A stretch of 64,000 bases of DNA from NCBI GenBank assembly GCA_051746745.1, contig JBNJFJ010000002.1:5441-69440 (forward strand), in the 5' to 3' direction. This DNA is from Halolactibacillus sp051746745. Its GTDB lineage: Bacteria > Bacillota > Bacilli > Bacillales > Amphibacillaceae. The stretch's first letter is position 1. Each line of letters opens with the position of its first letter. Below the pieces are notes generated by a model. The model was not told the origin of the DNA. It ran no database searches and saw only the letters and a list, made by a program, of their open reading frames with translations. Both the position numbers and the translations under genes were made by a program. This document shows, in pieces, positions 1-9,318 of the stretch.

Positions 1-2967
1 TCGGTAAACGTTCTCTTCACCAAATAATACTTTTGTATAGTTGTGAGCCACCGGCTGATAAGCTCCGGAAAAGTTCAAATCAATATCCGGTACTTTATCA
101 CCTTTAAATCCTAAGAACGTTTCGAAAGGAATGTCTTGGCCGTCTTTCTTATAGGGTGTCCCGCATTCGGTACAGTCCTTATCCGGTAAATCAAAACCAC
201 TCCCATACTCACCGTTGGTAAAGAAATGATGATGACGGCACTTTGGACAAACATAGTGCGGGGGTAAAGGGTTAACCTCAGTGATTTCAGTGAAAGTCGC
301 AATGAGTGATGATCCAACGGACCCACGTGAACCAACGAGATAACCATCATCGAGTGATTTTTTCACGAGTTTATGCGAGATCAAATAAATAACCGCAAAC
401 CCATGACCAATAATACTTTTTAATTCTTTTTCCATCCGGTTCACGACAAGCTCTGGTAACTCATCCCCGTATAAATTATGGGCAAAACTATAACTCATAT
501 CGCGAATCTCTTGATCGGCCCCCTCAATTTTAGGTGTATAAAGATCATCTTTAACAGGCGTTACATATTCAATCAGATCGCTGATCTTATGTGTGTTCGA
601 TATTACGATTTCTTTTGCTTTTTCTTGACCTAAAAACTGAAAAGCTTCCATCATTTCATCCGTCGTTCTAAAATAAGCATCAGGTAAAGTCTGACGACTC
701 AGCGGATTAGCATTTTGTGACTTAATCAGAATTTGACGGTAAATTTTATCTCGCTCTTCAATATGGTGAACATTGCCCGTTGCGACACATGGCTTGCCTA
801 ACTCATCAGCTAACTCCGTAATATTTCGGATTATATCATAGAGCTGTGCCTCATTTTGAATCAGTTCTCGTGTAATGAGCGGATAGTAATTAGCTGGCGG
901 GTGCACTTCAATATAATCATAAAATTCCGCTACTCGAAGGGCCTCGTCTTTTGATTTTTGCATCATTGTTTCAAAGACTTCGCCTTTGTCACAAGCAGAA
1001 CCGACTAAAATACCTTCACGTAATTGTGTGAGCTTTGAACGCGGGACCCGCGGGACATAATGGAAATAGTCAATATGGGCCATAGAAATAATTTTAAACA
1101 TGTTTTTTAATCCGACTTGGTTTTTAGCTAGTAAGATCGCATGATGCGGTCTTGCGCGCTGATAACTGTTGCCTTCGCCCATATGGTCGTTAAACTGATT
1201 ATGATTAAAAATATCGCGTTCTTCTGACTCTTTAATAAGTTTCCATAATAAATACGCTGTTGCTTCCGTATCATAAATCGCCCGGTGGTGTTGGGTGAGT
1301 TCAATATTATAATATTTACATAAGACATTTAATCGGTGACTCTTGAGTTGTGGCAAAATAAATCGCCCTAGTTCAAGTGTGTCAATAACCGGATTCGTTG
1401 CTTCTGGTAATCCCGCCTTAATAAACCCTTGGTTAATGAAGCCCATATCAAAACTGGCATTATGAGCGACTAAGATGTCGTTGCCCATAAAGTCTTTAAA
1501 TTCTTTTAGAACGTCTTCGACTTCAGGCGCATCGACTAACATATCATCGGTAATACCCGTTAAATTGATAATTGTCTCAGACAGTGGCTGATGAGGATTA
1601 CTGAATCGTTCAAATCGTTCAATGATCTCACCATCTTTTACTTTCACCGCAGCAAGTTCGATAATCGTATCATAGACAGCGGATAAACCGGTCGTCTCCA
1701 CATCAAATACGACATAAGTAGCATTCTCTAGAACAATATCCTTTGCATTATAGGCAATAGGGACACCGTCATCAACCAAGTTGATCTCAACTCCGTACAA
1801 CATTTTGATGCCTAATTGCTGGGCTTTACCATGCGCCTCTGGAAAACCTTGAGCTCCGGCGTGATCGGTAATGGCCACCGCTTTATGTCCCCACTTTGCT
1901 GCCTGTTCCACAAGCTCGGCCGGTGAAAGAACAGCATCCATTTGCGACATTGTTGTATGCGCATGGAGTTCAATCCGCTTCTCGTCTTCTGGATACGTAT
2001 CTTCTCGGGTTGCTACCTTTATTTCATTTAAATCATTCATCATCATGGTTAGCTCATTACTAAACGTATCCGTTTGAATCGTCCCTCTGACTTTTACCCA
2101 CATTCCCTTTTTCACGCGTGCGAGTCGCTCTTTATCACGATCATCACGGGAGAACATTTTCACACTAAAGGAATCGGTATAATCCGTGATTTTAGCAATC
2201 AATAAATGACGACCTGATTTAAGTTCTCTAATTTCAGCATCAAAGACATAACCTTCAAAGATGATGCGACGGTTTTCTTCAGTAATTGACTCCATCGACA
2301 CCGCTTCTTCTTTAATGGGATAACCAATGACGAGCGCTTCATCTTTATTTGGATCATCTGTTTTTACTTTTTGTTGTTGTTTTTGTTGATCTTCAATCGC
2401 TTTTTTCACCATCAGTTTATCTTCTAACGCTTTTTGTTGTTGAAACTTTTGAATATCTTCCGTTTTAATTTCTGTTTCACATTCAACTTTCCAGGTAGGT
2501 AAGCCGTATTTTAAACAGTAGCTACGAAAGGATTCGTTAAAACGGTTTTTAAGGACGACACTTTCCGTTTCATTGCGTGCTTTTAAGTATAATTTTTGAT
2601 CTTTCACCAGTGGCAATTGTTGTTCAATCCAATCGCGATAAGCTGGTGAGAGCACTGCACTTGATTCCAAAAAGTCACGCCAATAATATTGCATCAATTC
2701 CCCATCAACCAATTGCTCCTGTGATTGAATTGTAAAATCAATCGCCGCTACTGATTGAAATGTCTGTTCTAACTTCATCCGCAATTGTTTAAATATTTGA
2801 ATCGGTAATACTTGAGGCAATTCAAAATGAAAGACCCATTGCTTTTGTTTTTTGTAAACATCTAATTTCAATAGCTGTGCGCCACGAAAATAAGCAGATC
2901 GGTCAGCTTCTTCAATCTGTAGTTGGTCGAGTAAGATCGTCATTTTTTCCGTTGGTGATGTTTTCAT
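1..2967 (-). CDS. polC: DNA polymerase III alpha subunit, PolC type (3' end outside window)
   Basis: Replicative DNA polymerase of low-GC Gram-positives with built-in 3'-5' exonuclease. 989 codons are visible with no break; the family is about 1440 residues, so the polymerase active site lies off the left edge. An N-terminal region and OB fold precede a PHP domain (ELHAHTT, His335/His337). A DEDDh exonuclease is inserted (FDVETTGL, Asp422/Glu424). A zinc-binding segment has two CxxC pairs (Cys907/910 and Cys932/935), and the visible part ends in the conserved PDIDLNFSG stretch. The ATG at 2967 follows AGGAGGG. It is the last gene of the proS side, 62 bases after proS, as in Bacillus. The exonuclease insertion separates PolC from DnaE. 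Confidence 0.97.
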   Translation of the reverse strand, partial: MKTSPTEKMTILLDQLQIEEADRSAYFRGAQLLKLDVYKKQKQWVFHFELPQVLPIQIFKQLRMKLEQTFQSVAAIDFTIQSQEQLVDGELMQYYWRDFLESSAVLSPAYRDWIEQQLPLVKDQKLYLKARNETESVVLKNRFNESFRSYCLKYGLPTWKVECETEIKTEDIQKFQQQKALEDKLMVKKAIEDQQKQQQKVKTDDPNKDEALVIGYPIKEEAVSMESITEENRRIIFEGYVFDAEIRELKSGRHLLIAKITDYTDSFSVKMFSRDDRDKERLARVKKGMWVKVRGTIQTDTFSNELTMMMNDLNEIKVATREDTYPEDEKRIELHAHTTMSQMDAVLSPAELVEQAAKWGHKAVAITDHAGAQGFPEAHGKAQQLGIKMLYGVEINLVDDGVPIAYNAKDIVLENATYVVFDVETTGLSAVYDTIIELAAVKVKDGEIIERFERFSNPHQPLSETIINLTGITDDMLVDAPEVEDVLKEFKDFMGNDILVAHNASFDMGFINQGFIKAGLPEATNPVIDTLELGRFILPQLKSHRLNVLCKYYNIELTQHHRAIYDTEATAYLLWKLIKESEERDIFNHNQFNDHMGEGNSYQRARPHHAILLAKNQVGLKNMFKIISMAHIDYFHYVPRVPRSKLTQLREGILVGSACDKGEVFETMMQKSKDEALRVAEFYDYIEVHPPANYYPLITRELIQNEAQLYDIIRNITELADELGKPCVATGNVHHIEERDKIYRQILIKSQNANPLSRQTLPDAYFRTTDEMMEAFQFLGQEKAKEIVISNTHKISDLIEYVTPVKDDLYTPKIEGADQEIRDMSYSFAHNLYGDELPELVVNRMEKELKSIIGHGFAVIYLISHKLVKKSLDDGYLVGSRGSVGSSLIATFTEITEVNPLPPHYVCPKCRHHHFFTNGEYGSGFDLPDKDCTECGTPYKKDGQDIPFETFLGFKGDKVPDIDLNFSGAYQPVAHNYTKVLFGEENVYR

Positions 2968-2994
2968 AACAGCCCTCCTCACTATTAGTAACGG

Positions 2995-3022
2995 AAAACC
3001 CTTGTTAATTAACAAGGGTTTT
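2995..3022 (-). terminator. Perfect hairpin between proS and polC
   Basis: A 28-base perfect palindrome (AAAACCCTTGTT and its complement around AATT) sits between the proS stop and the polC ribosome-binding site. The T run after it on the minus strand is only four bases, so it probably gives partial termination or stabilises the proS message rather than fully separating polC. Confidence 0.55.
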
Positions 3023-3029
3023 TCGCTAC

Positions 3030-4724
3030 TTATATTGTCTTAACATATGTCATTAACTGTTCTAACGTCATCTCTTGTTTTTCTTCGTTTGTACGCTCTT
3101 TAACTTCCACAATGCCCTCGGTTGCTTTCTTACCGACCGTCACACGGACAGGTAAGCCGATTAAATCACTCTCAGCAAACTTCACACCCGCACGTTCTTT
3201 TCTATCGTCGTATAACACCTCAATACCAGCATCCGTTAACTGTTGATATAAAGTGTCACCAAGCTCTGCTTGTTCAGCATTCTTACTATTAACGACAACG
3301 AGGTGAACGTTAAATGGCGCCACTTGTTTTGGCCAAACAATACCAGCATCATCATGGTGCTGTTCTACAATAGCAGCAAGCGTACGAGAAACACCAATAC
3401 CATAACAACCCATCGTCAGTGTTTCACTACGACCTTGGTCATTCAAGACTTCTGCGCCTAGTTCTTTCGCATAAAACTGCCCTAACTTAAATACCTGACC
3501 AATTTCGATGCCTTCTGCGAAGGCAATCACACCTTTACCATCTGGTGACTTGTCCCCTACTTGGATAAAGCGAATGTCTTCATACGTAAACGTACCAAAA
3601 TCGCGGGCTGGATTGACATTAACGTAGTGATAACCATCTTCATTCGCTCCACACGTCGCATTAGCCACACTCTTCACCGCTAAGTCACAGATCACTTGAA
3701 TCTCTTCATTGACAGCAATCGGGCCGAGTGAACCAAAATCAGCGCCTAATTGTTCGCGTGCCTCTACTTCAGAAGCCATTTCGACAGTTTCTGCTTGTAA
3801 AACATGTTTAAGTTTGATGTCATTCACATCATGGTCCCCACGTGTCACAACTAGCACGTATTGTTCATCTGCTTTAAACAGTAAAGACTTTAAGCCTTTT
3901 TCAAGTGGGTGACCTAAAAAGTCCGCCACTTCTTGCATCGTCTTTTGATTCGGTGTTGCTACTTTTTCAAGTGTTAAAGGCGTTTCAGTTGGTGGAGTAT
4001 AATCATCATATACTTCTGCCATCTCGATGTTTGCGGCATAATCTGACTCTGTTGAATACGCAATTGTATCTTCACCGACTTCAGAAAGCGCCATAAATTC
4101 GTGCGTATCTTTACCACCCATGGCCCCGGAATCGGCAATAACCGCTCTAAAGTTTAGTCCTAACCGGGTGAAAATTCGACTATACGCGTCATACATGGCT
4201 TGGTAACTTTCGTCTAAGCTTTCATCTGTAAGGTGGAACGAATAAGCATCTTTCATAATAAATTCACGGCCTCTTAACAGACCAAATCGTGGACGGCGTT
4301 CATCACGGAACTTCGTCTGAATTTGATACAGCGTCAGTGGCAATTGCTTATAACTTCTAACTTCGTCTTTGACAATACTTGTGACGACTTCTTCATGTGT
4401 CGGTCCTAGCACAAATGCCCGATCATGACGGTCGTTTAATCGCATTAATTCTGGCCCCATCTTATCCCAGCGACCAGATTCTTGCCATAGTTCGGCTGAT
4501 TGAAGCGCTGGCATTAGTACTTCATTTCCACCAATCGCATCCATTTCTTCTCTAATCACTTTTTCTACTAAGTTTAATACTTTCTTACCGAGGGGTAAAA
4601 AAGTATATACGCCTGAGAAATTTTGACGAATAAATCCTGCTCTGAGGAGTAATTGGTGACTTGTCACATCAGCATCAGCTGGTGTCTCTTTTAATGTTGG
4701 TATCAATGTTTGACTTTGTTTCAT
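3030..4724 (-). CDS. proS: Prolyl-tRNA synthetase (bacterial type, with editing domain)
   Basis: Charges tRNA-Pro in the cytoplasm. The 564 residues match the usual length of the bacterial form. Class II motifs are clear: motif 1 around residues 46-75, the TxE loop (GPTHEE, Thr109/Glu111), motif 2 beginning FRDERRPRFG (Arg140 onward) and motif 3 GIGVSR (residues 442-447). The long stretch between motifs 2 and 3 is the INS domain that edits mischarged Ala-tRNA. A C-terminal anticodon-binding domain follows. It lies 28 bases after rasP, the normal Bacillus order. No T-box leader is visible, so expression probably depends on the upstream uppS-cdsA-rasP transcript. Confidence 0.98.
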   Translation of the reverse strand: MKQSQTLIPTLKETPADADVTSHQLLLRAGFIRQNFSGVYTFLPLGKKVLNLVEKVIREEMDAIGGNEVLMPALQSAELWQESGRWDKMGPELMRLNDRHDRAFVLGPTHEEVVTSIVKDEVRSYKQLPLTLYQIQTKFRDERRPRFGLLRGREFIMKDAYSFHLTDESLDESYQAMYDAYSRIFTRLGLNFRAVIADSGAMGGKDTHEFMALSEVGEDTIAYSTESDYAANIEMAEVYDDYTPPTETPLTLEKVATPNQKTMQEVADFLGHPLEKGLKSLLFKADEQYVLVVTRGDHDVNDIKLKHVLQAETVEMASEVEAREQLGADFGSLGPIAVNEEIQVICDLAVKSVANATCGANEDGYHYVNVNPARDFGTFTYEDIRFIQVGDKSPDGKGVIAFAEGIEIGQVFKLGQFYAKELGAEVLNDQGRSETLTMGCYGIGVSRTLAAIVEQHHDDAGIVWPKQVAPFNVHLVVVNSKNAEQAELGDTLYQQLTDAGIEVLYDDRKERAGVKFAESDLIGLPVRVTVGKKATEGIVEVKERTNEEKQEMTLEQLMTYVKTI

Positions 4725-4752
4725 TCTTTATTCCACCTTCTTAAACGTAATC

Positions 4753-6009
4753 TTAAAAGAATAATCGTTGTAAATCATTCCACGTAACAATAATCATCAG
4801 TAACATTAGTAAAGCAAATCCAATAAAGTGGACCAACCCTTCTTTTTCTTGAGAGATTGGCTTACCTCGAACGGCTTCAATACCGATGAAAAGTAACCGA
4901 CCACCGTCAAGGGCGGGAAGCGGTAATAGGTTAATAATCCCTAAATTGACACTAAGCGCCGCTGTCCAAGTTAAGAAACTATAAAAACCAGACTGAACAA
5001 CTTGATCGGTAAAGTCATAAATCCCAACGGGACCAGACAAAGCATCAACAGTAAATTGCCCACTAATGAGCATCGCCACATTGGTAACAATTAATTTTGA
5101 CCAGTAGAATGTTTCATTCAAACTATAAGGTATCGCTTTTAGCCAAGATTGCTCGACACCACGCATCACACCAATACGACCGATGGATTGGTCATCTACC
5201 TGATAAGCTTCAGGTGTCATGTCCAGTAACATTGCTTCATCACCGCGTTCGATTGTTAATGATAAGGCTTCATTTGGACGACTAGCCACGTATGTTTGAA
5301 ACTCGACCCATGTGCTAATCGGTTGTTCATCGATCTTAGTAATAACGTCTCCTTCGACTAGCCCCGCCTCATTCGCTGGTGTATCGGGTAACACTTCACC
5401 TACTTCAGCTTCTTCAATTGGAATCCCTTGTAGACCAGCAAGTAAGAAGAATAACACAGCCGTTAAGACAAAGTTCATAAGTGGACCAGCAAATAATTGC
5501 AGTGCCCGTTTTGTTTTTGATTTAGAGCCAAATTGACGATCGTACGGGGCAATTTGGGTCTTTGTTTCATTCATGACATAATCCGCTGTTTCGCTTACCG
5601 CGTAACGCGATGTGTCTTCTTCACCAACTAAACTACCTTCTATAAATAAATCATGTGTTAAATCCGCTTGTCTCACTTCAATCACTTCTGCGAGCGGATA
5701 GTTTTCTTTGTGATTGATAATAATATCTGTTACTTTCTCGTCTCCATCAAACAACAAGCCAATATGTTGACCAGGTTTTAATTCAATAATCTCCGGGTCT
5801 TCACCGGCGACACGGACATATCCCCCCATCGGAAGGAGACGAATCGTATATAAAGTTTCATTCTTTTTGATTGAGAATATTTTTGGTCCAAAACCAATGG
5901 CAAATTCTCTGACTAACATGCCCGTTTTTTTAGCAACAATAAAGTGGCCAAACTCGTGAACAAACACAAGTAGACCAAACATTAAGATAAACGCAATAAC
6001 AGTATTCAA
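4753..6009 (-). CDS. rasP: Site-2 intramembrane metalloprotease RasP/RseP
   Basis: Membrane zinc protease that cuts anti-sigma factors and leftover signal peptides within the membrane. 418 residues. The zinc motif HEFGH (His18, Glu19, His22) lies in the first membrane segment. A PDZ domain follows around residues 195-280, and the second catalytic element is in PLPALDGG (Asp368). The C-terminus ends in another membrane segment. The hydrophilic insert before the PDZ domain (about residues 75-165) makes this a long family member. It follows cdsA directly; in Bacillus dxr lies between them, and here only 48 bases do. Confidence 0.97.
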   Translation of the reverse strand: MNTVIAFILMFGLLVFVHEFGHFIVAKKTGMLVREFAIGFGPKIFSIKKNETLYTIRLLPMGGYVRVAGEDPEIIELKPGQHIGLLFDGDEKVTDIIINHKENYPLAEVIEVRQADLTHDLFIEGSLVGEEDTSRYAVSETADYVMNETKTQIAPYDRQFGSKSKTKRALQLFAGPLMNFVLTAVLFFLLAGLQGIPIEEAEVGEVLPDTPANEAGLVEGDVITKIDEQPISTWVEFQTYVASRPNEALSLTIERGDEAMLLDMTPEAYQVDDQSIGRIGVMRGVEQSWLKAIPYSLNETFYWSKLIVTNVAMLISGQFTVDALSGPVGIYDFTDQVVQSGFYSFLTWTAALSVNLGIINLLPLPALDGGRLLFIGIEAVRGKPISQEKEGLVHFIGFALLMLLMIIVTWNDLQRLFF

Positions 6010-6057
6010 TCAAGTTGCTCCCTTCATTTCAATCTATTTACTTACGTAAATTTGTTT

Positions 6058-6843
6058 TTATCCGATGAATTGAATCAAGTATAAAAAAGGAAAAACAAAT
6101 AACCAGCTATCAAAGCGGTCTAAAATACCGCCATGTCCCGGTAATAACTTACCTGAATCTTTGACGTGATAATAGCGTTTAAAGGCCGATTCCACTAAAT
6201 CGCCTACTTGACCTACGGCACTTGATAATAAAGCAACGAGTGCCACTATGACAATCGAGTCATGGACAGGAAAGATCAAGTGAAAAACAACACCTAACGT
6301 TGTCGCTAACAACATACCACCGACAGCACCTTCAATCGTCTTATTCGGACTAATCTCTGGCCACAATTTCCGTTTCCCGAAATAGCGCCCGGAAAAATAA
6401 GCCCCTGTATCTGTTGCTAGAATAACAATAATCGCAAAGAAAATATACTCCAATCCAATGCGCTGGGTCTCAATGAAATAATGAAAGCCTAAACCAATGT
6501 AAATCGCCGTAATAACCATAAAACCAGCGTCTTCAAAAGTAAACTTATTCTTAACGAGCACAGTATAACCTAAGAGCAATAAAACTAAACCGATTAACAC
6601 TTCCTGCTGTGCATCCTTAAGTGGCATGAGTGCATCAATTTGCGGTAATAAGAACACCCATAGAAGCCCCATCGAAAAAATCGTTGGCACTAAGTATTTA
6701 TGCATCTCACGCATATTAAATAACTCATATAATCCTAAGGATGAAATAAGAAGCATGATAGTGTAAAAAGGCCATCCTCCAAATATAACAAACGGAAAAA
6801 ACAACAAGATCGCGACAATCGCTGTAATAATTCGTGTTTTCAT
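6058..6843 (-). CDS. cdsA: Phosphatidate cytidylyltransferase (CDP-diglyceride synthase)
   Basis: Integral membrane enzyme that makes CDP-diacylglycerol from phosphatidate and CTP, the branch point of phospholipid synthesis. 261 residues with several membrane segments. The family signature is seen in two parts: ATDTGAYFSGRYFGKRKLWP followed by SPNKTIEG, and KDSGKLLPGHGGILDRFDS near the C-terminus. The ATG at 6843 is chosen because AGAGGA precedes it and it starts one base after the uppS stop; a longer reading frame into uppS is not needed. It is translationally coupled to uppS. Confidence 0.97.
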   Translation of the reverse strand: MKTRIITAIVAILLFFPFVIFGGWPFYTIMLLISSLGLYELFNMREMHKYLVPTIFSMGLLWVFLLPQIDALMPLKDAQQEVLIGLVLLLLGYTVLVKNKFTFEDAGFMVITAIYIGLGFHYFIETQRIGLEYIFFAIIVILATDTGAYFSGRYFGKRKLWPEISPNKTIEGAVGGMLLATTLGVVFHLIFPVHDSIVIVALVALLSSAVGQVGDLVESAFKRYYHVKDSGKLLPGHGGILDRFDSWLFVFPFLYLIQFIG

Positions 6844-6844
6844 A

Positions 6845-7654
6845 TTAATCCTCTTCTTTCTCTTGTAGTCCACCAAAACGACGTTTGCGTTGACTATACG
6901 CATGTAAAGCTTTCAAAAATTCTTCTTCATCGAAGGCAGGCCAATGCACAGAGCTAAACCAAAATTCACTATAGGCGAGTTGCCACAGCAAGAAATTACT
7001 TAACCTGACTTCTCCACTCGTTCTAATTAATAAATCAGGATCGGGTAATTCCTTTGTATACAAATGTTGGCCGATCACGTCTTCAGTAATCGCATCAGCT
7101 GATAACTGTCCTGTTTCAACTTCTTTGGCAATTTGTTGCACGGCTTCGGTTATTTCAAAGCGCCCCCCATAGTTTAAAGCAATATTAAGAATCAGACCGG
7201 TATTTGACTGTGTTCTTAATACCGCTTCCTCCATCGCTTTCTTCGTATGTTTTGGTAGTTGATCAAAGTAACCAATCATCGTCACTTTCACATTTTCTTC
7301 AATTAATTCTGGTAAGTAGTGATTGAGAAATTGCGTCGGTAATTTCATTAAAAAATCAACCTCTGCTTTTGGACGCTTCCAATTTTCTGTTGAGAAAGCA
7401 TAAATAGTTAAAATCTTCACGCCTTCTCGGTTAGCTACTTTGACGATTCGCTTTACATTATCCATACCTTCTTGGTGCCCTTTAAATCTAGGGTATCCAC
7501 GCTCTTTTGCCCACCGACCATTCCCGTCCATAATAATAGCGATGTGATCTGGTATGACTAAGGAAGCATCGCTTCTTTTATCTTTTGATACCTTCGTGTT
7601 GTCATTTCGATTCAATAATTGACCTAACACATTTTTCGGTTTATACCAAGACAT
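6845..7654 (-). CDS. uppS: Undecaprenyl diphosphate synthase (isoprenyl transferase)
   Basis: Builds C55 undecaprenyl diphosphate, the lipid carrier for cell-wall precursors, by cis-condensation of isopentenyl units on farnesyl diphosphate. 269 residues. The N-terminal catalytic motif MDGNGRWA (Asp43) and the C-terminal RTSGE...RLSNFLLWQ signature are both present; the usual Gln after RTSGE is Val here. An in-frame stop immediately upstream fixes the ATG. It is first in the uppS-cdsA-rasP-proS-polC group, 249 bases after frr and its terminator, so it needs its own promoter; I could not identify a convincing one. dxr, the usual isoprenoid partner nearby, is missing. Confidence 0.97.
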   Translation of the reverse strand: MSWYKPKNVLGQLLNRNDNTKVSKDKRSDASLVIPDHIAIIMDGNGRWAKERGYPRFKGHQEGMDNVKRIVKVANREGVKILTIYAFSTENWKRPKAEVDFLMKLPTQFLNHYLPELIEENVKVTMIGYFDQLPKHTKKAMEEAVLRTQSNTGLILNIALNYGGRFEITEAVQQIAKEVETGQLSADAITEDVIGQHLYTKELPDPDLLIRTSGEVRLSNFLLWQLAYSEFWFSSVHWPAFDEEEFLKALHAYSQRKRRFGGLQEKEED

Positions 7655-7857
7655 TCATTCATTCACCCTAACCACTCTTTTTGACTAAACAAAAAGAAGA
7701 CTTTAAAGATTCTTCATACAGTTTATCATGTATTCTCTATATATTCACTAGTTTCAATTATTTTCTTATGTATGACACTAAAATTTCTTGATTGTGCAAT
7801 TTTTCAGCTATGTATGTAAATCATAGACATCATTGATATTTTAAAAGTACCAAGTGA

Positions 7858-7889
7858 AAAGAGGTGTAGCAGATGTGCTACACCTCTTT
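7858..7889 (-). terminator. Intrinsic terminator after frr
   Basis: A 14-base perfect stem (AAAGAGGTGTAGCA with its complement) with a four-base loop is followed on the minus strand by a short T run. It lies 14 bases after the frr stop. The A-rich other flank means it could also terminate plus-strand transcripts. Confidence 0.85.
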
Positions 7890-7903
7890 ATTTTAAGACA
7901 TCA

Positions 7904-8461
7904 TCAAACTTCCATAATTTCTGCTTCTTTTTCCTTCGTTAACAGATCAATTTTAGCGATGTATGTGTCTGTGAGTTCTTGTACATCATCTTGGAACCCG
8001 CGTAAATCATCTTCAGTAAGGTCGCCAGCTTTTTCAGCTTTTTTCAAACCATCATTTGCATCACGACGAACATTACGGACTTGTACTTTCGCTTCTTCAG
8101 CGAATTTACCAACAACTTTGACAAGTTCTTTACGACGCTCTTCAGTTAGTGGTGGAATCGCGATACGAACCACATTTCCATCACTTGAAGGTGACAGGCC
8201 TAGATCAGCTTTTTGAATCGCCTTTTCAATGTCACCAATTGATGACTTATCAAATGGTGTAATCATAAGAAGACGCGCTTCAGGAACTGAGATGGTTGAC
8301 AATTGATTAAGCGGTGTAGGTGCACCATAATAGTCCACATACACACTGTTTAAGATGGCCGGATTGGCACGACCTGCACGCACGGTTGCTAGATTGCGTG
8401 AGTAAGACTCGATTGATTGATCCATTTTACCTTTTGCCTCTTTAATAATTTGTTCTGACAT
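7904..8461 (-). CDS. frr: Ribosome recycling factor
   Basis: Splits post-termination ribosomes together with EF-G. 185 residues, the standard length, with the three-helix-bundle core. The conserved stretches VRAGRANPAILN, the central ITPFDKSSIGDIEKAI and the C-terminal RNVRRDANDGLKK are all present. It starts three bases after pyrH, so the two are translationally coupled, and a strong terminator follows it. Confidence 0.98.
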   Translation of the reverse strand: MSEQIIKEAKGKMDQSIESYSRNLATVRAGRANPAILNSVYVDYYGAPTPLNQLSTISVPEARLLMITPFDKSSIGDIEKAIQKADLGLSPSSDGNVVRIAIPPLTEERRKELVKVVGKFAEEAKVQVRNVRRDANDGLKKAEKAGDLTEDDLRGFQDDVQELTDTYIAKIDLLTKEKEAEIMEV

Positions 8462-8464
8462 GGT

Positions 8465-9187
8465 TTATTTCCCCCTTATAATGGTACCAATTTCCTCACC
8501 GGAAACGGCCCGCTTAATATTACCTTCTTGTGTGACATTAAAGACTAATAGAGGTATATCGTTGTCCATACATAGCGATGATGCTGTTGAATCCATCACA
8601 CCTAAACCATCATTTAGCATCTTTAAGTAAGTGAGTTCATCATATTTTGTTGCGGTTGAATCAATCATTGGATCAGCGGTATAAACACCATCCACATTAT
8701 TCTTTGCCATTAAAATAACTTCTGCATCAATTTCAGCAGCGCGTAGTGCCGCAGTTGTATCCGTTGAAAAATATGGATTACCTGTACCAGCAGCAAAAAT
8801 CACGACGCGTTTTTTCTCAAGATGACGCATCGCCCGACGTCTAATATATGGTTCAGCTACTTGGCGCATCTCAATGGATGTTTGAACACGCGTTTCTACA
8901 CCGCAGTTTTCTAAGCTGTCTTGTAAGGCGAGTGAATTCATCACCGTCGCTAACATCCCCATGTAGTCAGCATTCGCACGGTCCATTCCCATCTCACTGC
9001 CAACTTTTCCACGCCAAATGTTGCCGCCACCAACAACAATTGCGACTTCTACACCTAACTCTACGACTTCTTTCACTTGTTCAGCAACAGATCGAACAAT
9101 TTTCGGTTCAAGACCATATCCTTGCTCACCACTTAATGCTTCTCCACTTAATTTTAATACAATGCGTTTATAACGTGCTGCGACCAT
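8465..9187 (-). CDS. pyrH: UMP kinase
   Basis: Phosphorylates UMP to UDP in pyrimidine nucleotide synthesis; the bacterial enzyme belongs to the amino-acid-kinase fold. 240 residues, as in Bacillus. The start of the fold (KRIVLKLSGEAL), the nucleotide-binding glycine loop (VVGGGNIWRG) and the C-terminal TADP segment are visible. The ATG at 9187 is preferred over one 12 bases earlier because GGAGGT sits at correct spacing only for it. It has its own putative promoter after the tsf terminator. Confidence 0.97.
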   Translation of the reverse strand: MVAARYKRIVLKLSGEALSGEQGYGLEPKIVRSVAEQVKEVVELGVEVAIVVGGGNIWRGKVGSEMGMDRANADYMGMLATVMNSLALQDSLENCGVETRVQTSIEMRQVAEPYIRRRAMRHLEKKRVVIFAAGTGNPYFSTDTTAALRAAEIDAEVILMAKNNVDGVYTADPMIDSTATKYDELTYLKMLNDGLGVMDSTASSLCMDNDIPLLVFNVTQEGNIKRAVSGEEIGTIIRGK

Positions 9188-9203
9188 AATTACCTCCATT
9201 ATG

Positions 9204-9218
9204 TAGAATTTAATTCTA
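9204..9218. other. 15-base inverted repeat at the pyrH start site
   Basis: TAGAATT, one central base, AATTCTA. It abuts the proposed -10 box and covers the expected transcription start, where an operator could sit. No protein partner is known to me for this motif. Confidence 0.4.
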
Positions 9219-9246
9219 TCTTACATGAACTTTTACTTCTAGACAA
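9218..9246 (-). promoter_or_regulatory. Putative sigma-A promoter of pyrH-frr
   Basis: TTGTCT, a 17-base spacer, then TAAGAT on the minus strand. It lies between the tsf terminator and the pyrH ribosome-binding site and would give a leader of about 25 bases. Each box matches the consensus at four of six positions, so this is a moderate call supported by position. Confidence 0.5.
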
Positions 9247-9269
9247 ATATTTTTAAAGCTTTCCTAAAG

Positions 9270-9296
9270 AAAAGGGAACACGATGTGCTCCCTTTT
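9270..9296 (-). terminator. Intrinsic terminator after tsf
   Basis: Stem AAGGGAGCAC pairing with GTGTTCCCTT (one mismatch) with a short loop, then TTTTC on the minus strand. It separates the rpsB-tsf message from pyrH. Confidence 0.75.
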
Positions 9297-9318
9297 TAAC
9301 TTCAATCTGCTTACATCA

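Noticed and set aside
3030..4752. T-box riboswitch before proS
   Set aside because: Only 28 bases separate rasP and proS, too short for a T-box, and no specifier-loop pattern is visible.
7660..7857. uppS promoter
   Set aside because: Several A/T-rich candidates exist, for example TTGAAA with AATACA at 17 bases, but none matches well enough to report as a feature.
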